Source: Lentisphaeria bacterium (GTDB lineage Bacteria; Verrucomicrobiota; Lentisphaeria; Victivallales; Victivallaceae). Taken from it: DNA of 18,911 nt. The notes below the pieces were generated by a model, which saw only the letters and a program-made list of their open reading frames with translations, ran no database searches and was not told the DNA's origin. Made by a program: the position numbers and the translations under genes. Below are positions 5,961 to 14,467 of this stretch, one piece after another; the stretch's first letter is position 1; each line of letters begins with the position of its first letter. The stretch is taken from NCBI GenBank assembly GCA_018265615.1, contig JABLYX010000081.1, positions 1 to 18,911 of the forward strand. The letters run 5' to 3'.

Positions 5961-7460
5961 ATGTACGGCTTTGAGATGAACCACATTTCGAAACGGTTCG
6001 GCGCGGTCACCGCGCTGCGCGATGTTTCGTTTGCGGCGCGGCCGGGGACGGTCCATGCGCTCTGCGGTGAAAACGGCGCGGGGAAGTCGGTGCTGACGAA
6101 GATCCTCGCGGGGGTTTACCGCCCCGATTCCGGCGAGCTTTTCGTGCAGGGCAACGCGGTTTCGTTTTCGTCGCCGGCGGATGCCGTGCGTGCCGGGGTT
6201 TCGATGCTCTATCAGGAGTCGGACCTCGCGCTCGACCTGACCGTGACGGAGAACATCTTTCTCGGCGCGGAGCGGCTGATCGGCGGAAAGTTCGTGCAGG
6301 TGCTCGACACGGAGCGGATGCACCGGGAGGCGGACGATATGATCGACTGTCACGGATTCATGCTGAAGCCCGACACGGTCGTTTCGGAGCTGACTCCGGC
6401 GAAGCGCCAGCAGGTCGAGATCCTGAAGGCGCTGAACCGGAAGGCACAGGTGCTGGTCATGGATGAGCCGACCGCCTCGCTCTCGCTGCGCGAGACGCAG
6501 GAGCTGTTTGCGATCATCCGGGAGCTGCGGAACAGCGGGATGACCATCGTATATATATCGCACCGGCTCGATGAGGTGCTGGGGATTGCGGACGAGGTCA
6601 CGGTGCTGCGGGACGGCGTCCGGGTCTATTTCGGTGCGCGCTCCGCGGTGAATGCGGAGCGGGTGGTCCGGCTCATGGCCGGCGGCGACCCGGAGGAGCG
6701 GTTCCCCGGGAAGTCGAACGCGCCCGGCGGAGTTTTTTTCGAGGCGAAGGATATCTCCGATCACGCCGGCCGGGTCCGCAAGGCCACGTTCCACCTGCGC
6801 CGCGGCGAGATCGTCGGGCTGGCGGGTCTGGTCGGTTCGGGCCGCAGCGAGACGGCGGAGCTGATTTCCGGCGTTGCGCCGCTCGCGTCGGGCGCGTTCC
6901 TGCTGAACGGGAAGCACGTGGAGTTCGACTCCCCCGCCGGGGCGGTGGCGTGCCGGATCGCGCTGGTTCCGGACGACCGCGCCTACAGCGGCGTCATCCC
7001 CGCGCTGTCCGGCTCAGCGAATCTGCTGCTGCCGAATTACCGGCGTTTCGGCATGCGGTTCACGGTTCCGCGCCGGCGGGAGCTGCGGCTCGGGGAGCGG
7101 TTCGGCCGCTTTCTGGGGCTCGGGTGGCCCTCGCCGCGGACGCCGGGCGGCAGGCTCTCCGCCGGGACGATGCGCAAGATCCTGATCGGGCGCTGGCTGC
7201 TTTCGGGGGCGCAGCTGCTGATCCTGGACGAGCCGACCCGTGGAGTCGACGTGGAGTCGCGCCGCGAGATTTACGAGCTTATGATCCGCTTTGTCCGGCG
7301 GGGCCGGACGATCCTGCTGATTCCCTCGAGCATGGGGGAGCTGTTCGGCATGACCGACCGCATTCTCGTCATGCGCAACGGGCGCATGGCGGGTGATCTG
7401 AATACGAAAGAGACGACGCGCGAGGAGGTCATGCGCCTCGCCGCCGTGGACAGCCTGTAA
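5961..7460 (+). CDS. Double-domain sugar ABC ATPase (RbsA/MglA/XylG type) with altered signature motifs
   Basis: This 499-residue protein holds two fused ATPase domains, as in RbsA and MglA, and would power uptake through the neighbouring permease. Domain 1 has Walker A GENGAGKSV (36-44), Walker B VLVMDE (164-169) and EPTASLS. Domain 2 has the family's naturally degenerate Walker A, GLVGSGRS (289-296), and Walker B LLILDE (419-424) followed by PTRGVDVESR. Both signature motifs are unusual: LTPAK (144-148) replaces the usual LSxGQ in domain 1, and LSAGT (399-403) replaces LSGGN in domain 2. The length is normal and the frame intact, so it is probably functional. The start ATG lies 1 nt after the binding-protein stop, which implies translational coupling. 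The permease gene begins 13 nt downstream. Confidence 0.93.
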   Translation: MYGFEMNHISKRFGAVTALRDVSFAARPGTVHALCGENGAGKSVLTKILAGVYRPDSGELFVQGNAVSFSSPADAVRAGVSMLYQESDLALDLTVTENIFLGAERLIGGKFVQVLDTERMHREADDMIDCHGFMLKPDTVVSELTPAKRQQVEILKALNRKAQVLVMDEPTASLSLRETQELFAIIRELRNSGMTIVYISHRLDEVLGIADEVTVLRDGVRVYFGARSAVNAERVVRLMAGGDPEERFPGKSNAPGGVFFEAKDISDHAGRVRKATFHLRRGEIVGLAGLVGSGRSETAELISGVAPLASGAFLLNGKHVEFDSPAGAVACRIALVPDDRAYSGVIPALSGSANLLLPNYRRFGMRFTVPRRRELRLGERFGRFLGLGWPSPRTPGGRLSAGTMRKILIGRWLLSGAQLLILDEPTRGVDVESRREIYELMIRFVRRGRTILLIPSSMGELFGMTDRILVMRNGRMAGDLNTKETTREEVMRLAAVDSL

Positions 7461-7473
7461 GGAGAGAGGACGG

Positions 7474-8481
7474 ATGAGCCGATACAGCCGACAACTGTTT
7501 CCATTCTGCGCTCTGGTGCTTGTATTTGCACTGTGCGGCGCGCTGGCGCCGGAGCGCTTCCTCGCGGTCCAGAACCTCGTGAACATCCTGCGCGTCGCGT
7601 CGGTGACTGGGATCGCGGCGGTCGGGATGACCTTTGTGGTCATCATCGCCGGGATCGACCTGTCGGTCGGTGCGATGCTCGCGCTTTCCGCGATGGTTTC
7701 GGCGGTTTCGATGCTGCTGTTTTCGGGGGCGGACATGACCGCGATTGCGAATGGCGAGTATGTGCCGCTCGGACTGCTGCCGATGCTGGCCGGGACGCTC
7801 TGCGGGATCTTCGTCGCGGGGCTGGCCGGATTCCTGAACGGCCAGCTCATCGCGCGGCTGAAGCTCGCGCCGTTCCTGACCACGCTGGGCACGATGGTCG
7901 TGTTCCGCAGCGGCTCGCTGCTGATCAACGACGGCCGCCCGGCGATGATCTCCGATTACAGCTGGCTCGATGTGGGGAAGGTGTGCGGGATTCCGGCGGC
8001 GGTCGCGCTCTTTTTGCTGATGCTGCTCGCCGGGGGCTTCCTGCTGCAGTATACGACGTTCGGCCGGTATGTCCGCGCGCTCGGGTCGAGCCCCCGGACG
8101 GCGCTGCATGCGGGGGTCGATGTGACCCGGCTGAAGATCGGGGTCTATACGCTCTGCGGTGTGCTGGTCGGCGTCGCGGCGCTGATCCGGATGAGCCGGG
8201 CGAGCGCGGCATATCCGTTTTCCGCCGGGGTCGGTCTTGAGCTCGATGTGATCGCGGCGGTGCTGATCGGCGGCGCGTCCCCCTCCGGCGGCCGTGGCAC
8301 GATGGCCGGAACCCTGATCGGCGTGCTGCTGGTCGGCGTGCTGCGCAACGGCATGACGATGCTGGACATCTCGACCTACTGGCAGATGATGGCGGTCGGA
8401 ATCCTGGTGCTGGCGGCGTTGGCGGGGGACCGCTGCGAGACGCTCCGCATCGACCCCTCACGCGAGAACCCCGGCTGCTGA
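7474..8481 (+). CDS. Sugar ABC importer permease (RbsC-like, BPD_transp_2)
   Basis: This 335-residue, very hydrophobic protein matches the RbsC/XylH/MglC permease family. Diagnostic parts are the GMTFVVIIAGIDLSVGAML segment near residues 50-70, FLTTLGTMVVFRSG in the middle, and the GGASPSGGRG loop starting at G266, followed by GTLIGVLLVGVLRNGM. About eight to ten membrane helices are expected. A pair of these would form the channel in the inner membrane. The family normally has GGIDLSVG; here it is AGIDLSVG. ATG 7474 follows a good AGGAGAGAGG site. This is the third gene of the binding protein-ATPase-permease cassette and ends before a terminator. Ribose, xylose, galactose or another monosaccharide remain possible substrates. 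Confidence 0.92.
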   Translation: MSRYSRQLFPFCALVLVFALCGALAPERFLAVQNLVNILRVASVTGIAAVGMTFVVIIAGIDLSVGAMLALSAMVSAVSMLLFSGADMTAIANGEYVPLGLLPMLAGTLCGIFVAGLAGFLNGQLIARLKLAPFLTTLGTMVVFRSGSLLINDGRPAMISDYSWLDVGKVCGIPAAVALFLLMLLAGGFLLQYTTFGRYVRALGSSPRTALHAGVDVTRLKIGVYTLCGVLVGVAALIRMSRASAAYPFSAGVGLELDVIAAVLIGGASPSGGRGTMAGTLIGVLLVGVLRNGMTMLDISTYWQMMAVGILVLAALAGDRCETLRIDPSRENPGC

Positions 8482-8492
8482 AGCCCGCCGTG

Positions 8493-8540
8493 AATCCCGT
8501 TCCCGGCTCCGTCGCGGAATGGGATTTTCCTGTTTTTTTT
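8493..8540 (+). terminator. Rho-independent terminator of the sugar ABC importer operon
   Basis: Bases 8493-8503 pair with 8516-8526 in an 11-bp stem with one G-T pair and a 12-nt loop. TTTTCCTGTTTTTTTT (8525-8540) follows. It lies 11 nt after the permease stop and just before the next promoter. Confidence 0.85.
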
Positions 8541-8551
8541 CATCCGCTCCC

Positions 8552-8580
8552 TTGACATGAAGAGGAAACTGTGTCATAAT
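8552..8580 (+). promoter_or_regulatory. Strong sigma-70-type promoter of the LacI-glycosidase-pseudopilin operon
   Basis: TTGACA (8552-8557), an exact 17-nt spacer and CATAAT (8575-8580) give 11 of 12 consensus matches. Transcription would start near 8587, about 42 nt before the regulator's TTG start and within a few bases of the palindrome at 8592-8603. Confidence 0.85.
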
Positions 8581-8591
8581 TAATAAGCAAG

Positions 8592-8603
8592 ACAACATGT
8601 TGT
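8592..8603. promoter_or_regulatory. Perfect 12-bp palindrome, probable LacI-family operator
   Basis: ACAACATGTTGT is perfectly self-complementary and sits just after the expected transcription start of the regulator gene. LacI-family repressors bind such symmetric sites, so autoregulation of the whole operon is the natural reading. The arms also lie within a longer imperfect symmetry (GCAA at 8587-8590, TTGC at 8613-8616). Confidence 0.6.
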
Positions 8604-8628
8604 TTAAACTGATTGCAGGGAAACTGTT

Positions 8629-9645
8629 TTGGAAAAGAAGCGATGCAACATCCGTGACCTGGCGAAGGCGGCCGGGCTCTCCGCCGGGACAGTTTCCCGG
8701 ATTCTCAACAACCGGCCGGGAAAGATGAAGATTCCGGAGCAAACCCGGAGCCGTGTGGTTGAGCTTGCGAGGGAATTGCAGTACGTACCGAACATCCACG
8801 CCCGGCGGCTTTTCACCCGGCGTTCCGGGGTGATCGGGTTCGTGATCCCTTCCTCGCGACGAAGTGGGGAGACAGCTTTCGGCAACTCCCACCTGTCGCA
8901 TGTGTTCGCCGGCATGGAGACGCACCTGGACGAGGGGGCGCGCAGCATCGAACTCGTCGTCAGCAATGCGCAGTTCGCGGAAACACACTCCTGCCTCGCC
9001 CGGTTCCGGGACGGCAGCATAGACGGACTGCTGATCTGGGGGGCCTGCGAGGATGAACTGTTCTGGCAGGAGCTGGTGGACTCCCGTTATCCTTATGTCT
9101 TTGTCGGCGGGTATCCGCGGCTGGAGAGCTGGGTCAACTGCGTCACGAACGACGACGCCTATGCGGCGGGAGTCGTTACTGAGCATATCCTGAAGGCGGG
9201 GCACCGCCGGGTGCTCTTTCTGGAAAACGCGCCGGGGCGCTCTCCGGCCTGGCACCGGTCGTTCGGAGTCAATGCGGCGCTGGCGAACCAGGGGCTCCCG
9301 CCGGAGTGCGTCCGGGTCACGAACGCTCCGGCGGAGCAGGTGCTCCGGGAGCTTCGCGCGGACGGGAGCGGCGTTACGGCGGTCGTGACCGCCGATTACC
9401 GGCAGGCGGAGCTGTTCCGGGGGATGGGGCTCTCCGTCGGCTGCTGCTCCGCCTATCCGGGGGAGGCGGCGGCCTGGCCCGGGCTCGCCCGGGTGGAGAA
9501 CGACGATGCGCAGATCGGCCGGGAGGCCATCCGGGCCGTCGAAAACATCATCGATGCGAGCGACCCCTTCCTCGTGAACCGGGCCGTCAAGGGGCGCTTC
9601 ATCGAAGGGGAGACGATCGTGAAAATCCGAAGGGGGGAACCATGA
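8629..9645 (+). CDS. LacI-family transcriptional regulator
   Basis: This 338-residue protein has the LacI layout. Its N-terminal helix-turn-helix NIRDLAKAAGLSAGTVSRIL covers residues 7-26, and the hinge with YVPNIHARRL covers 52-61. A periplasmic-binding-protein-like sensor domain runs from about residue 65 to the end (GVIGFVIPSS, then DGLLIWGA, then VTNDDAYAAG, then GHRRVLFLE). It would bind the upstream palindrome and respond to a sugar or sugar derivative. The start is TTG at 8629, 8 nt after GCAGGG; no in-frame ATG gives a complete helix-turn-helix. The stop overlaps the next start (ATGA), so regulator and glycosidase are translationally coupled. Placing the regulator first in its own target operon suggests feedback control. 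Confidence 0.92.
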   Translation: MEKKRCNIRDLAKAAGLSAGTVSRILNNRPGKMKIPEQTRSRVVELARELQYVPNIHARRLFTRRSGVIGFVIPSSRRSGETAFGNSHLSHVFAGMETHLDEGARSIELVVSNAQFAETHSCLARFRDGSIDGLLIWGACEDELFWQELVDSRYPYVFVGGYPRLESWVNCVTNDDAYAAGVVTEHILKAGHRRVLFLENAPGRSPAWHRSFGVNAALANQGLPPECVRVTNAPAEQVLRELRADGSGVTAVVTADYRQAELFRGMGLSVGCCSAYPGEAAAWPGLARVENDDAQIGREAIRAVENIIDASDPFLVNRAVKGRFIEGETIVKIRRGEP

Positions 9646-12170
9646 AGCGCAGCCTGCCGTTTTTGCCGGCCGTGCTTGCAGTCTGCACGCTTTACGCTTC
9701 GGATGCGAAGCAGCTGCGGACGGCTTCGTTCACGCCGGGTCTGGAGATATCGGACCGGATGTACGACTATTTTCTGGCCGCGCCGGGGGCGGTCCGCACC
9801 GGGGAACCCGTCGTCCCGCAGGGGATCATCGCGTTCGTCGAGCGGCGGGACCGCTGGAAGCAGTTCCTCGAGCAGATGCCGGCAAAGCCGGATTTCCTGG
9901 AGATCCGGACGGAGATGACGATTTCGCACCGTCCTGACTTCTCCTTCCATCCCCGCGAGCTGAACCGTTCGGTGGATGCCGCAGTTGCCGCCGGGATCGA
10001 CCGGATCCAGATCTCCCCCGTCTTTGCCGCGACTCTGAAAAGCTTTATGGACAAAGCGTTCGGTGCAGGAAAGGTCGCCGAGATGACCGACAGCTCCGGG
10101 GCGGTGCTCGGCAAGGCGTTTGAGACGACAGTCTTCTATTCTTACTGTGACCCGAATGCGAGAAAGGCGATGGAACGGATCGTTCGGGACACAGTGAACC
10201 ATTTCCAGCAGGATCCGCGCGGCCGATATATCGTCGGCTGGAATTTCAAGTACATGACCAACTCCGACTGGCTTTACCCGGCCGCATCTGGATTTTACGA
10301 CTATTCGACGCCTGCGCTGGCTGCCTACCGGAAGTTCCTGCAGCAGAAGTACGGGAGTATCACCGCGCTGAATCAGGCATACGACAGCGCTTTTTCCTCC
10401 TTTGAGTCCGTGGAAATGCCGCAGCCGCCGTTGGGCCGAATTGACTGTTCGCCGCGCTGGCGAGAATTTCAGGAGTTTCGAAGAATGCAGCCAGCCGCTG
10501 CCATCGAGAGAATCCGGCGGACGATCCGGGAGCTCGATCCCCATCGACGGATCATCAGCTGGCACACCACCGCGATCTGGGCAGCGGCCCGGGACACCGT
10601 CGTCTTGGATGACGCAATCGAAATTGCCAGAAGTAATCCGGGGCTTCTCACGTCGCTGACCTGTTTTGATTACCTGAATCCTGCGGGGGAAATCTGGGGA
10701 CAGCTGGCGTTGAACAGCAAAACTCCGGTCAATGTCGAACCTGTCTTCAATACGGCGCAGAGCTATCTGCGAACTTTCTACAACTGTCTCCGTTTTCCTG
10801 TAGCTCAGGTGAACTGGCTTTACGTTATGCCGAGACATGATCCCCGGGAACGGCCATGGGTAGTCTGGGTACTGAACCGCGGAGCATTACTGGATGAAGC
10901 CGCCCAAGCCGAGCTGGTTCGGAGTCCCGTCGCAGCACTTCTCAGTTATAGCGACCAGTTATTGCAGATCACACCGGAGTTACGTGGAAATCTGATTGAG
11001 CCGATGCGGGAATTTCTTCATGCATCTGAGACTGCCGGGCTCCAGCTCGCTTGGATTACTGATCACACTGACAGCGTCGATTGGGAAACATTCCGGACGA
11101 TCGTGATTCCGGGAGCGACGATGTTACGCCCGGAAGCAATCGAAAAACTTCGGAAATTCGTTTTCTCCGGTGGCAAACTGGTGCTAAAGGGCAGGTGCGC
11201 CGGGATCGACCTTGAATCCGGACGGGAGACGTGGCCGCTCTACCGGGCGCTGGGACGGCCCGCTCCGCCGGAGGATGAACTGGAATGGAGCTTCGGGAAA
11301 GGGCGGGTCGTTCAGCTGCCCGCCTCCTGCGGCAGCGGGGAGGTGTTCCGGGAGCTCGGCGCCGTTCCGCCGGTCGAGGTCACTCCGAAGGGGCCGGGCG
11401 CTTTCCTGAAGCGCGGCCGGGATGCGTGGTATGTCGGAATCATCAACGCGAAGGGGAGCCGTTATCGCGGCCGGGCCGCCGTTCCGTCGCTGCCGGCGGG
11501 GGAGTACCGCGCGGCTGACCTTGTGGATGGGACGCGGGTCGAAATGAATGGGAACAGCTTCGAGCTGTCGTTCGATTTTCCGGATGAGCTCCGCTTCATC
11601 AAAATCGTCCCGGCCGCCTCCGGACTCAGGTTGCCGGGGAGGGCGGCGCCGGAGGCGTTGCATTTCCGGCCGGCGGCGGAATTTCCGGAGCCGCGGATCC
11701 CGCTCGCGGGCGAAGAGGGCGGCGAGTGCTGGATCCCCGCCGGAACCGCCGCGCGTCCCGCTGTGACCGCCCTCTATCCCGACGGGGAGGAGGGGGAGCG
11801 GTACTTCCGCTTTGAGTTCCCGGCGCGTTCCGCGCCGGAGGGGGGCGCCGCTTATGTGACTTTCCCGCTGGAGCATTTGTCGGCGCTGAAGACGCGGCGC
11901 CTGACGTTCCGGCTGCGGAGCGGCCGGGCGGGATCACTCGACCTCGTCCTGCCGGAGCGCAACTGGAAGGGCGCCCTGTCGCGCCGGGTCGAATTCGCGG
12001 GGAAGCCCGGCGAGTGGCAGGAGTTTTCGTTCGACCTCGGCCGGGATTTCTCCGGCGGGGTTCCGTTGAAGGAGCTGCGCGGGGAGCTGTTCCTTTACAG
12101 CCGGCGCGGTGAAAGCGCCGCTCCGGCCGTGGTTTTCGAATTGTCCGATGTCCGTTTCGAGGAAAAGTAA
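9642..12170 (+). CDS. Secreted GH42-like glycoside hydrolase with trimerisation-type and C-terminal beta domains
   Basis: The 842-residue protein starts with a signal peptide (residues 1-20, ending LYASDA). Residues of about 60-410 look like a clan GH-A barrel of the GH42 type: RYIVGWNFKYMTNSDW (around 195-210) and DYSTPALAAYRKFLQQKYGS resemble the DYS-P---FR-WL--KYG helix of GH42-like enzymes. In canonical GH42 an Asn-Glu pair after strand 4 gives the acid/base; here the equivalent spot reads NSD with Asp209, while Glu366 in VNVEP could be the nucleophile. Residues about 430-525 resemble the GH42 trimerisation (glutamine-amidotransferase-like) domain, ending FVFSGGKLVLKG. The last 140 residues look like a beta-sandwich, possibly carbohydrate-binding. 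Substrate is unknown. A longer in-frame start at 9306 lies inside the regulator gene and is rejected. GC content is clearly lower in the middle of the gene than after 11220. Confidence 0.72.
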   Translation: MKRSLPFLPAVLAVCTLYASDAKQLRTASFTPGLEISDRMYDYFLAAPGAVRTGEPVVPQGIIAFVERRDRWKQFLEQMPAKPDFLEIRTEMTISHRPDFSFHPRELNRSVDAAVAAGIDRIQISPVFAATLKSFMDKAFGAGKVAEMTDSSGAVLGKAFETTVFYSYCDPNARKAMERIVRDTVNHFQQDPRGRYIVGWNFKYMTNSDWLYPAASGFYDYSTPALAAYRKFLQQKYGSITALNQAYDSAFSSFESVEMPQPPLGRIDCSPRWREFQEFRRMQPAAAIERIRRTIRELDPHRRIISWHTTAIWAAARDTVVLDDAIEIARSNPGLLTSLTCFDYLNPAGEIWGQLALNSKTPVNVEPVFNTAQSYLRTFYNCLRFPVAQVNWLYVMPRHDPRERPWVVWVLNRGALLDEAAQAELVRSPVAALLSYSDQLLQITPELRGNLIEPMREFLHASETAGLQLAWITDHTDSVDWETFRTIVIPGATMLRPEAIEKLRKFVFSGGKLVLKGRCAGIDLESGRETWPLYRALGRPAPPEDELEWSFGKGRVVQLPASCGSGEVFRELGAVPPVEVTPKGPGAFLKRGRDAWYVGIINAKGSRYRGRAAVPSLPAGEYRAADLVDGTRVEMNGNSFELSFDFPDELRFIKIVPAASGLRLPGRAAPEALHFRPAAEFPEPRIPLAGEEGGECWIPAGTAARPAVTALYPDGEEGERYFRFEFPARSAPEGGAAYVTFPLEHLSALKTRRLTFRLRSGRAGSLDLVLPERNWKGALSRRVEFAGKPGEWQEFSFDLGRDFSGGVPLKELRGELFLYSRRGESAAPAVVFELSDVRFEEK

Positions 12171-12182
12171 GGAGAACACCGA

Positions 12183-12803
<621 letters not shown>

Positions 12804-12805
12804 GG

Positions 12806-13528
12806 TCAGAAGAAGAAGAGGCTTGCAAGGTTGTAGAGCCCGTGGAGCGCGATTGCGGCGGCGAAGTAAAGACAGGCGGGCTGAAGATTGAACGGCGTTC
12901 CGGCCTGCCGGGATTCGCGCCAGGCGCGTTCAAGCCCGAGCCCTGAGATCAGCGTGCATCCGACGTGCAGCGCCGTGCAGATTGTCCAGCGGAACGCCAT
13001 GATCCGGCCGAGCTCCGCCGCCGGAAGGCGGGCAAGGTAGATGTGCGCGTAGACGAGGTTTTCCACGGTCGCAAAGAGCAGCCCGCCGAAAAAGGCCGCC
13101 AAAGGGAACTGCCAGCGGCGCGAGACGGTATAAGGCCGTTTTTCGAGCAGATAGAGCATGCCGAGCTGCTTCAGCAGTTCCTCCGCCGCCGGGCCGAAGA
13201 GCGTGAGATAGACCACTCCGCCCCAGCCCGGGGTCCCCGCGAGGAACACGCATGGGACCGCCGCGATTCCGCCGAGGATCCCCGCCGCGGCGGTGATGCG
13301 GAAGCGCAACGGGCCGGAGAGCCGGGCCGAACGCCGGTCGAGCTCCGCCCGGAACGTCCGGGCATTGTCCGGCTGGAACGGCTCGTTGAACACCGAGTCG
13401 CGAAGCTCTTCATACCGGTCCCGCAACGGACGGGCCGGGACGGCTTTCCGCTCGGCCGGATCCGGTTCGAATCCGCCTCCGTGCCGGAGCGCGGGCTCGT
13501 CGCCGACGCTGAAGAGATCTTTCTTCAC
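12806..13528 (-). CDS. PrsW-type intramembrane metalloprotease-like membrane protein
   Basis: This 240-residue protein has a soluble, charged N-terminus of about 70 residues and then about five membrane helices. Three conserved PrsW/CPBP-like motifs lie in order: EELLK (116-120), FATVEN (152-157) and H188 in the helix TALHVGCTL, plus HGLYN (229-233). In PrsW these Glu and His residues form the active site inside the membrane, and Bacillus PrsW cleaves an anti-sigma factor. The substrate here is unknown. The start is GTG at 13528, 7 nt after the stop of the membrane-anchored YbjQ gene, with a poor Shine-Dalgarno sequence, so coupled translation is likely. Its stop lies 2 nt from that of the convergent pseudopilin gene, with no clear terminator between. 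Confidence 0.78.
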   Translation of the reverse strand: MKKDLFSVGDEPALRHGGGFEPDPAERKAVPARPLRDRYEELRDSVFNEPFQPDNARTFRAELDRRSARLSGPLRFRITAAAGILGGIAAVPCVFLAGTPGWGGVVYLTLFGPAAEELLKQLGMLYLLEKRPYTVSRRWQFPLAAFFGGLLFATVENLVYAHIYLARLPAAELGRIMAFRWTICTALHVGCTLISGLGLERAWRESRQAGTPFNLQPACLYFAAAIALHGLYNLASLFFF

Positions 13529-13535
13529 GGCCGGG

Positions 13536-14027
13536 TCAGGCGGCGTTTTCCGGAGGGGAGGGGACGAGCGCGGTTCCGTACGCCATGAGCTCGACGCCGC
13601 CGGCCTGCTTCCGGTTCCGCTGCTCGGACTGGATGACCATCGTCTCGTAGCGCAGGCAGCAGACGCTGGTCGCCCCGATCGCCCGCGCCTCCTCCTTCAG
13701 CCGGACAAGCGCCATGCGCCGCGCGTCGGTGCAGAGCTGCGAGTAGCCTTTCATCTCCCCGCCGAAGAAGCTCCTGAACGATGCGCAGACCCCGAGAAAG
13801 TAGTTGTTCGCCACGACCACGCTGCCGGTGACGAGCTCGGCCCGGGCGGCGTTCGCGAATTCCGGGACGCGCCTGAGGTCGGTGACTGTGATGGCCGCGA
13901 GTTCTCTTTCCATCTTTCCCAGGTATTCTTCACGCTTCATTTCGGTCAGGTGGAACGCAAAGTAGCCGACGCCGAAGAAAATGACGAAGAAGACGAAGGT
14001 CAGAAAGAGGCCGATGAGTTCCGCCAT
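13536..14027 (-). CDS. Membrane-anchored YbjQ/UPF0145-family protein
   Basis: The 163-residue protein has one N-terminal membrane helix (residues 4-25), a short charged linker, and then a YbjQ (UPF0145, 'heavy-metal-binding') domain from about residue 45. The match rests on GGEMKGY (89-95), the LKEEARAIGATSV helix and the final ELMAYGTALV strand, which line up with the neighbouring plain YbjQ protein. Four cysteines (81, 99, 123, 124) are present, unlike the paralogue, and could bind metal; this is inference. YbjQ proteins form small ring-like oligomers, and here the ring would be tethered to the membrane. The ATG lies after a GGAGGAG run that overlaps the stop of the upstream gene. Confidence 0.82.
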   Translation of the reverse strand: MAELIGLFLTFVFFVIFFGVGYFAFHLTEMKREEYLGKMERELAAITVTDLRRVPEFANAARAELVTGSVVVANNYFLGVCASFRSFFGGEMKGYSQLCTDARRMALVRLKEEARAIGATSVCCLRYETMVIQSEQRNRKQAGGVELMAYGTALVPSPPENAA

Positions 14028-14030
14028 GGC

Positions 14031-14357
14031 TTACTCCTCCTCCGGAACCGCCGTGACCGCGGTGCCGTATGCATAGAGCTCCGCCGCTCCCGCGGTGATG
14101 CTGCTCGTCGCGAAACGGACGTTGACCACGGCGTTGGCGCCGAGCTCCTCCGCCTGCGCGAGCATCCGGCTGACGGCCTCGCGGCGCGACTCGACCAACA
14201 GCTCGGTGTAGCCCTTGAGCTCGCCGCCGACGATATTCTTGAACGAAGCGGCGATGTCGCGGCCGACGTGTTTCGCCCGGACGGTGTTGCCCTGCACGAG
14301 CCCTTTGAGCTCGACGATCTTCATGCCCGGAATCGTTTCGGTGTTGACGACGATCAT
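14031..14357 (-). CDS. ybjQ: YbjQ family protein (UPF0145)
   Basis: This 108-residue soluble protein matches the length and sequence pattern of Escherichia coli YbjQ. It begins MIVVNTETIPGMKIVELKG, has the characteristic VGGELKGYTELL segment (GGELKGY at 44-50), then a long amphipathic helix (RREAVSRMLAQAEELGANAVV) and a terminal ELYAYGTAV strand. Family members form pentamers; the function is not established and the 'heavy-metal-binding' label is weakly based. A strong AGGAGG lies 4 nt before the ATG, and a near-consensus promoter lies 37 nt upstream. It heads a three-gene unit with a membrane-anchored paralogue and a PrsW-like protease. Confidence 0.9.
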   Translation of the reverse strand: MIVVNTETIPGMKIVELKGLVQGNTVRAKHVGRDIAASFKNIVGGELKGYTELLVESRREAVSRMLAQAEELGANAVVNVRFATSSITAGAAELYAYGTAVTAVPEEE

Positions 14358-14393
14358 GATCCCTCCTGTTGTGTTTGTTTTCCGGTTGCTTAT

Positions 14394-14422
14394 ATTGTAC
14401 AGTACTTTTTCCGGAATGGCAA
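14394..14422 (-). promoter_or_regulatory. Promoter of the ybjQ-ybjQ2-PrsW unit
   Basis: On the minus strand TTGCCA (14422-14417), a 17-nt spacer and TACAAT (14399-14394) form a near-consensus promoter. The spacer contains TTCCGGAAAAA, also found at the palindrome at 16888-16901. The transcript would carry a leader of about 30 nt. Confidence 0.78.
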
Positions 14423-14467
14423 ATCAGGGAAGGGGGGAAAATGCATATTTTTTCCCGCCCGGTCGCC

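Noticed and set aside
9306..9641. N-terminal extension of the glycosidase by 112 codons
   Set aside because: It lies wholly inside the LacI-type gene in another frame; the signal peptide starts at ATG 9642.
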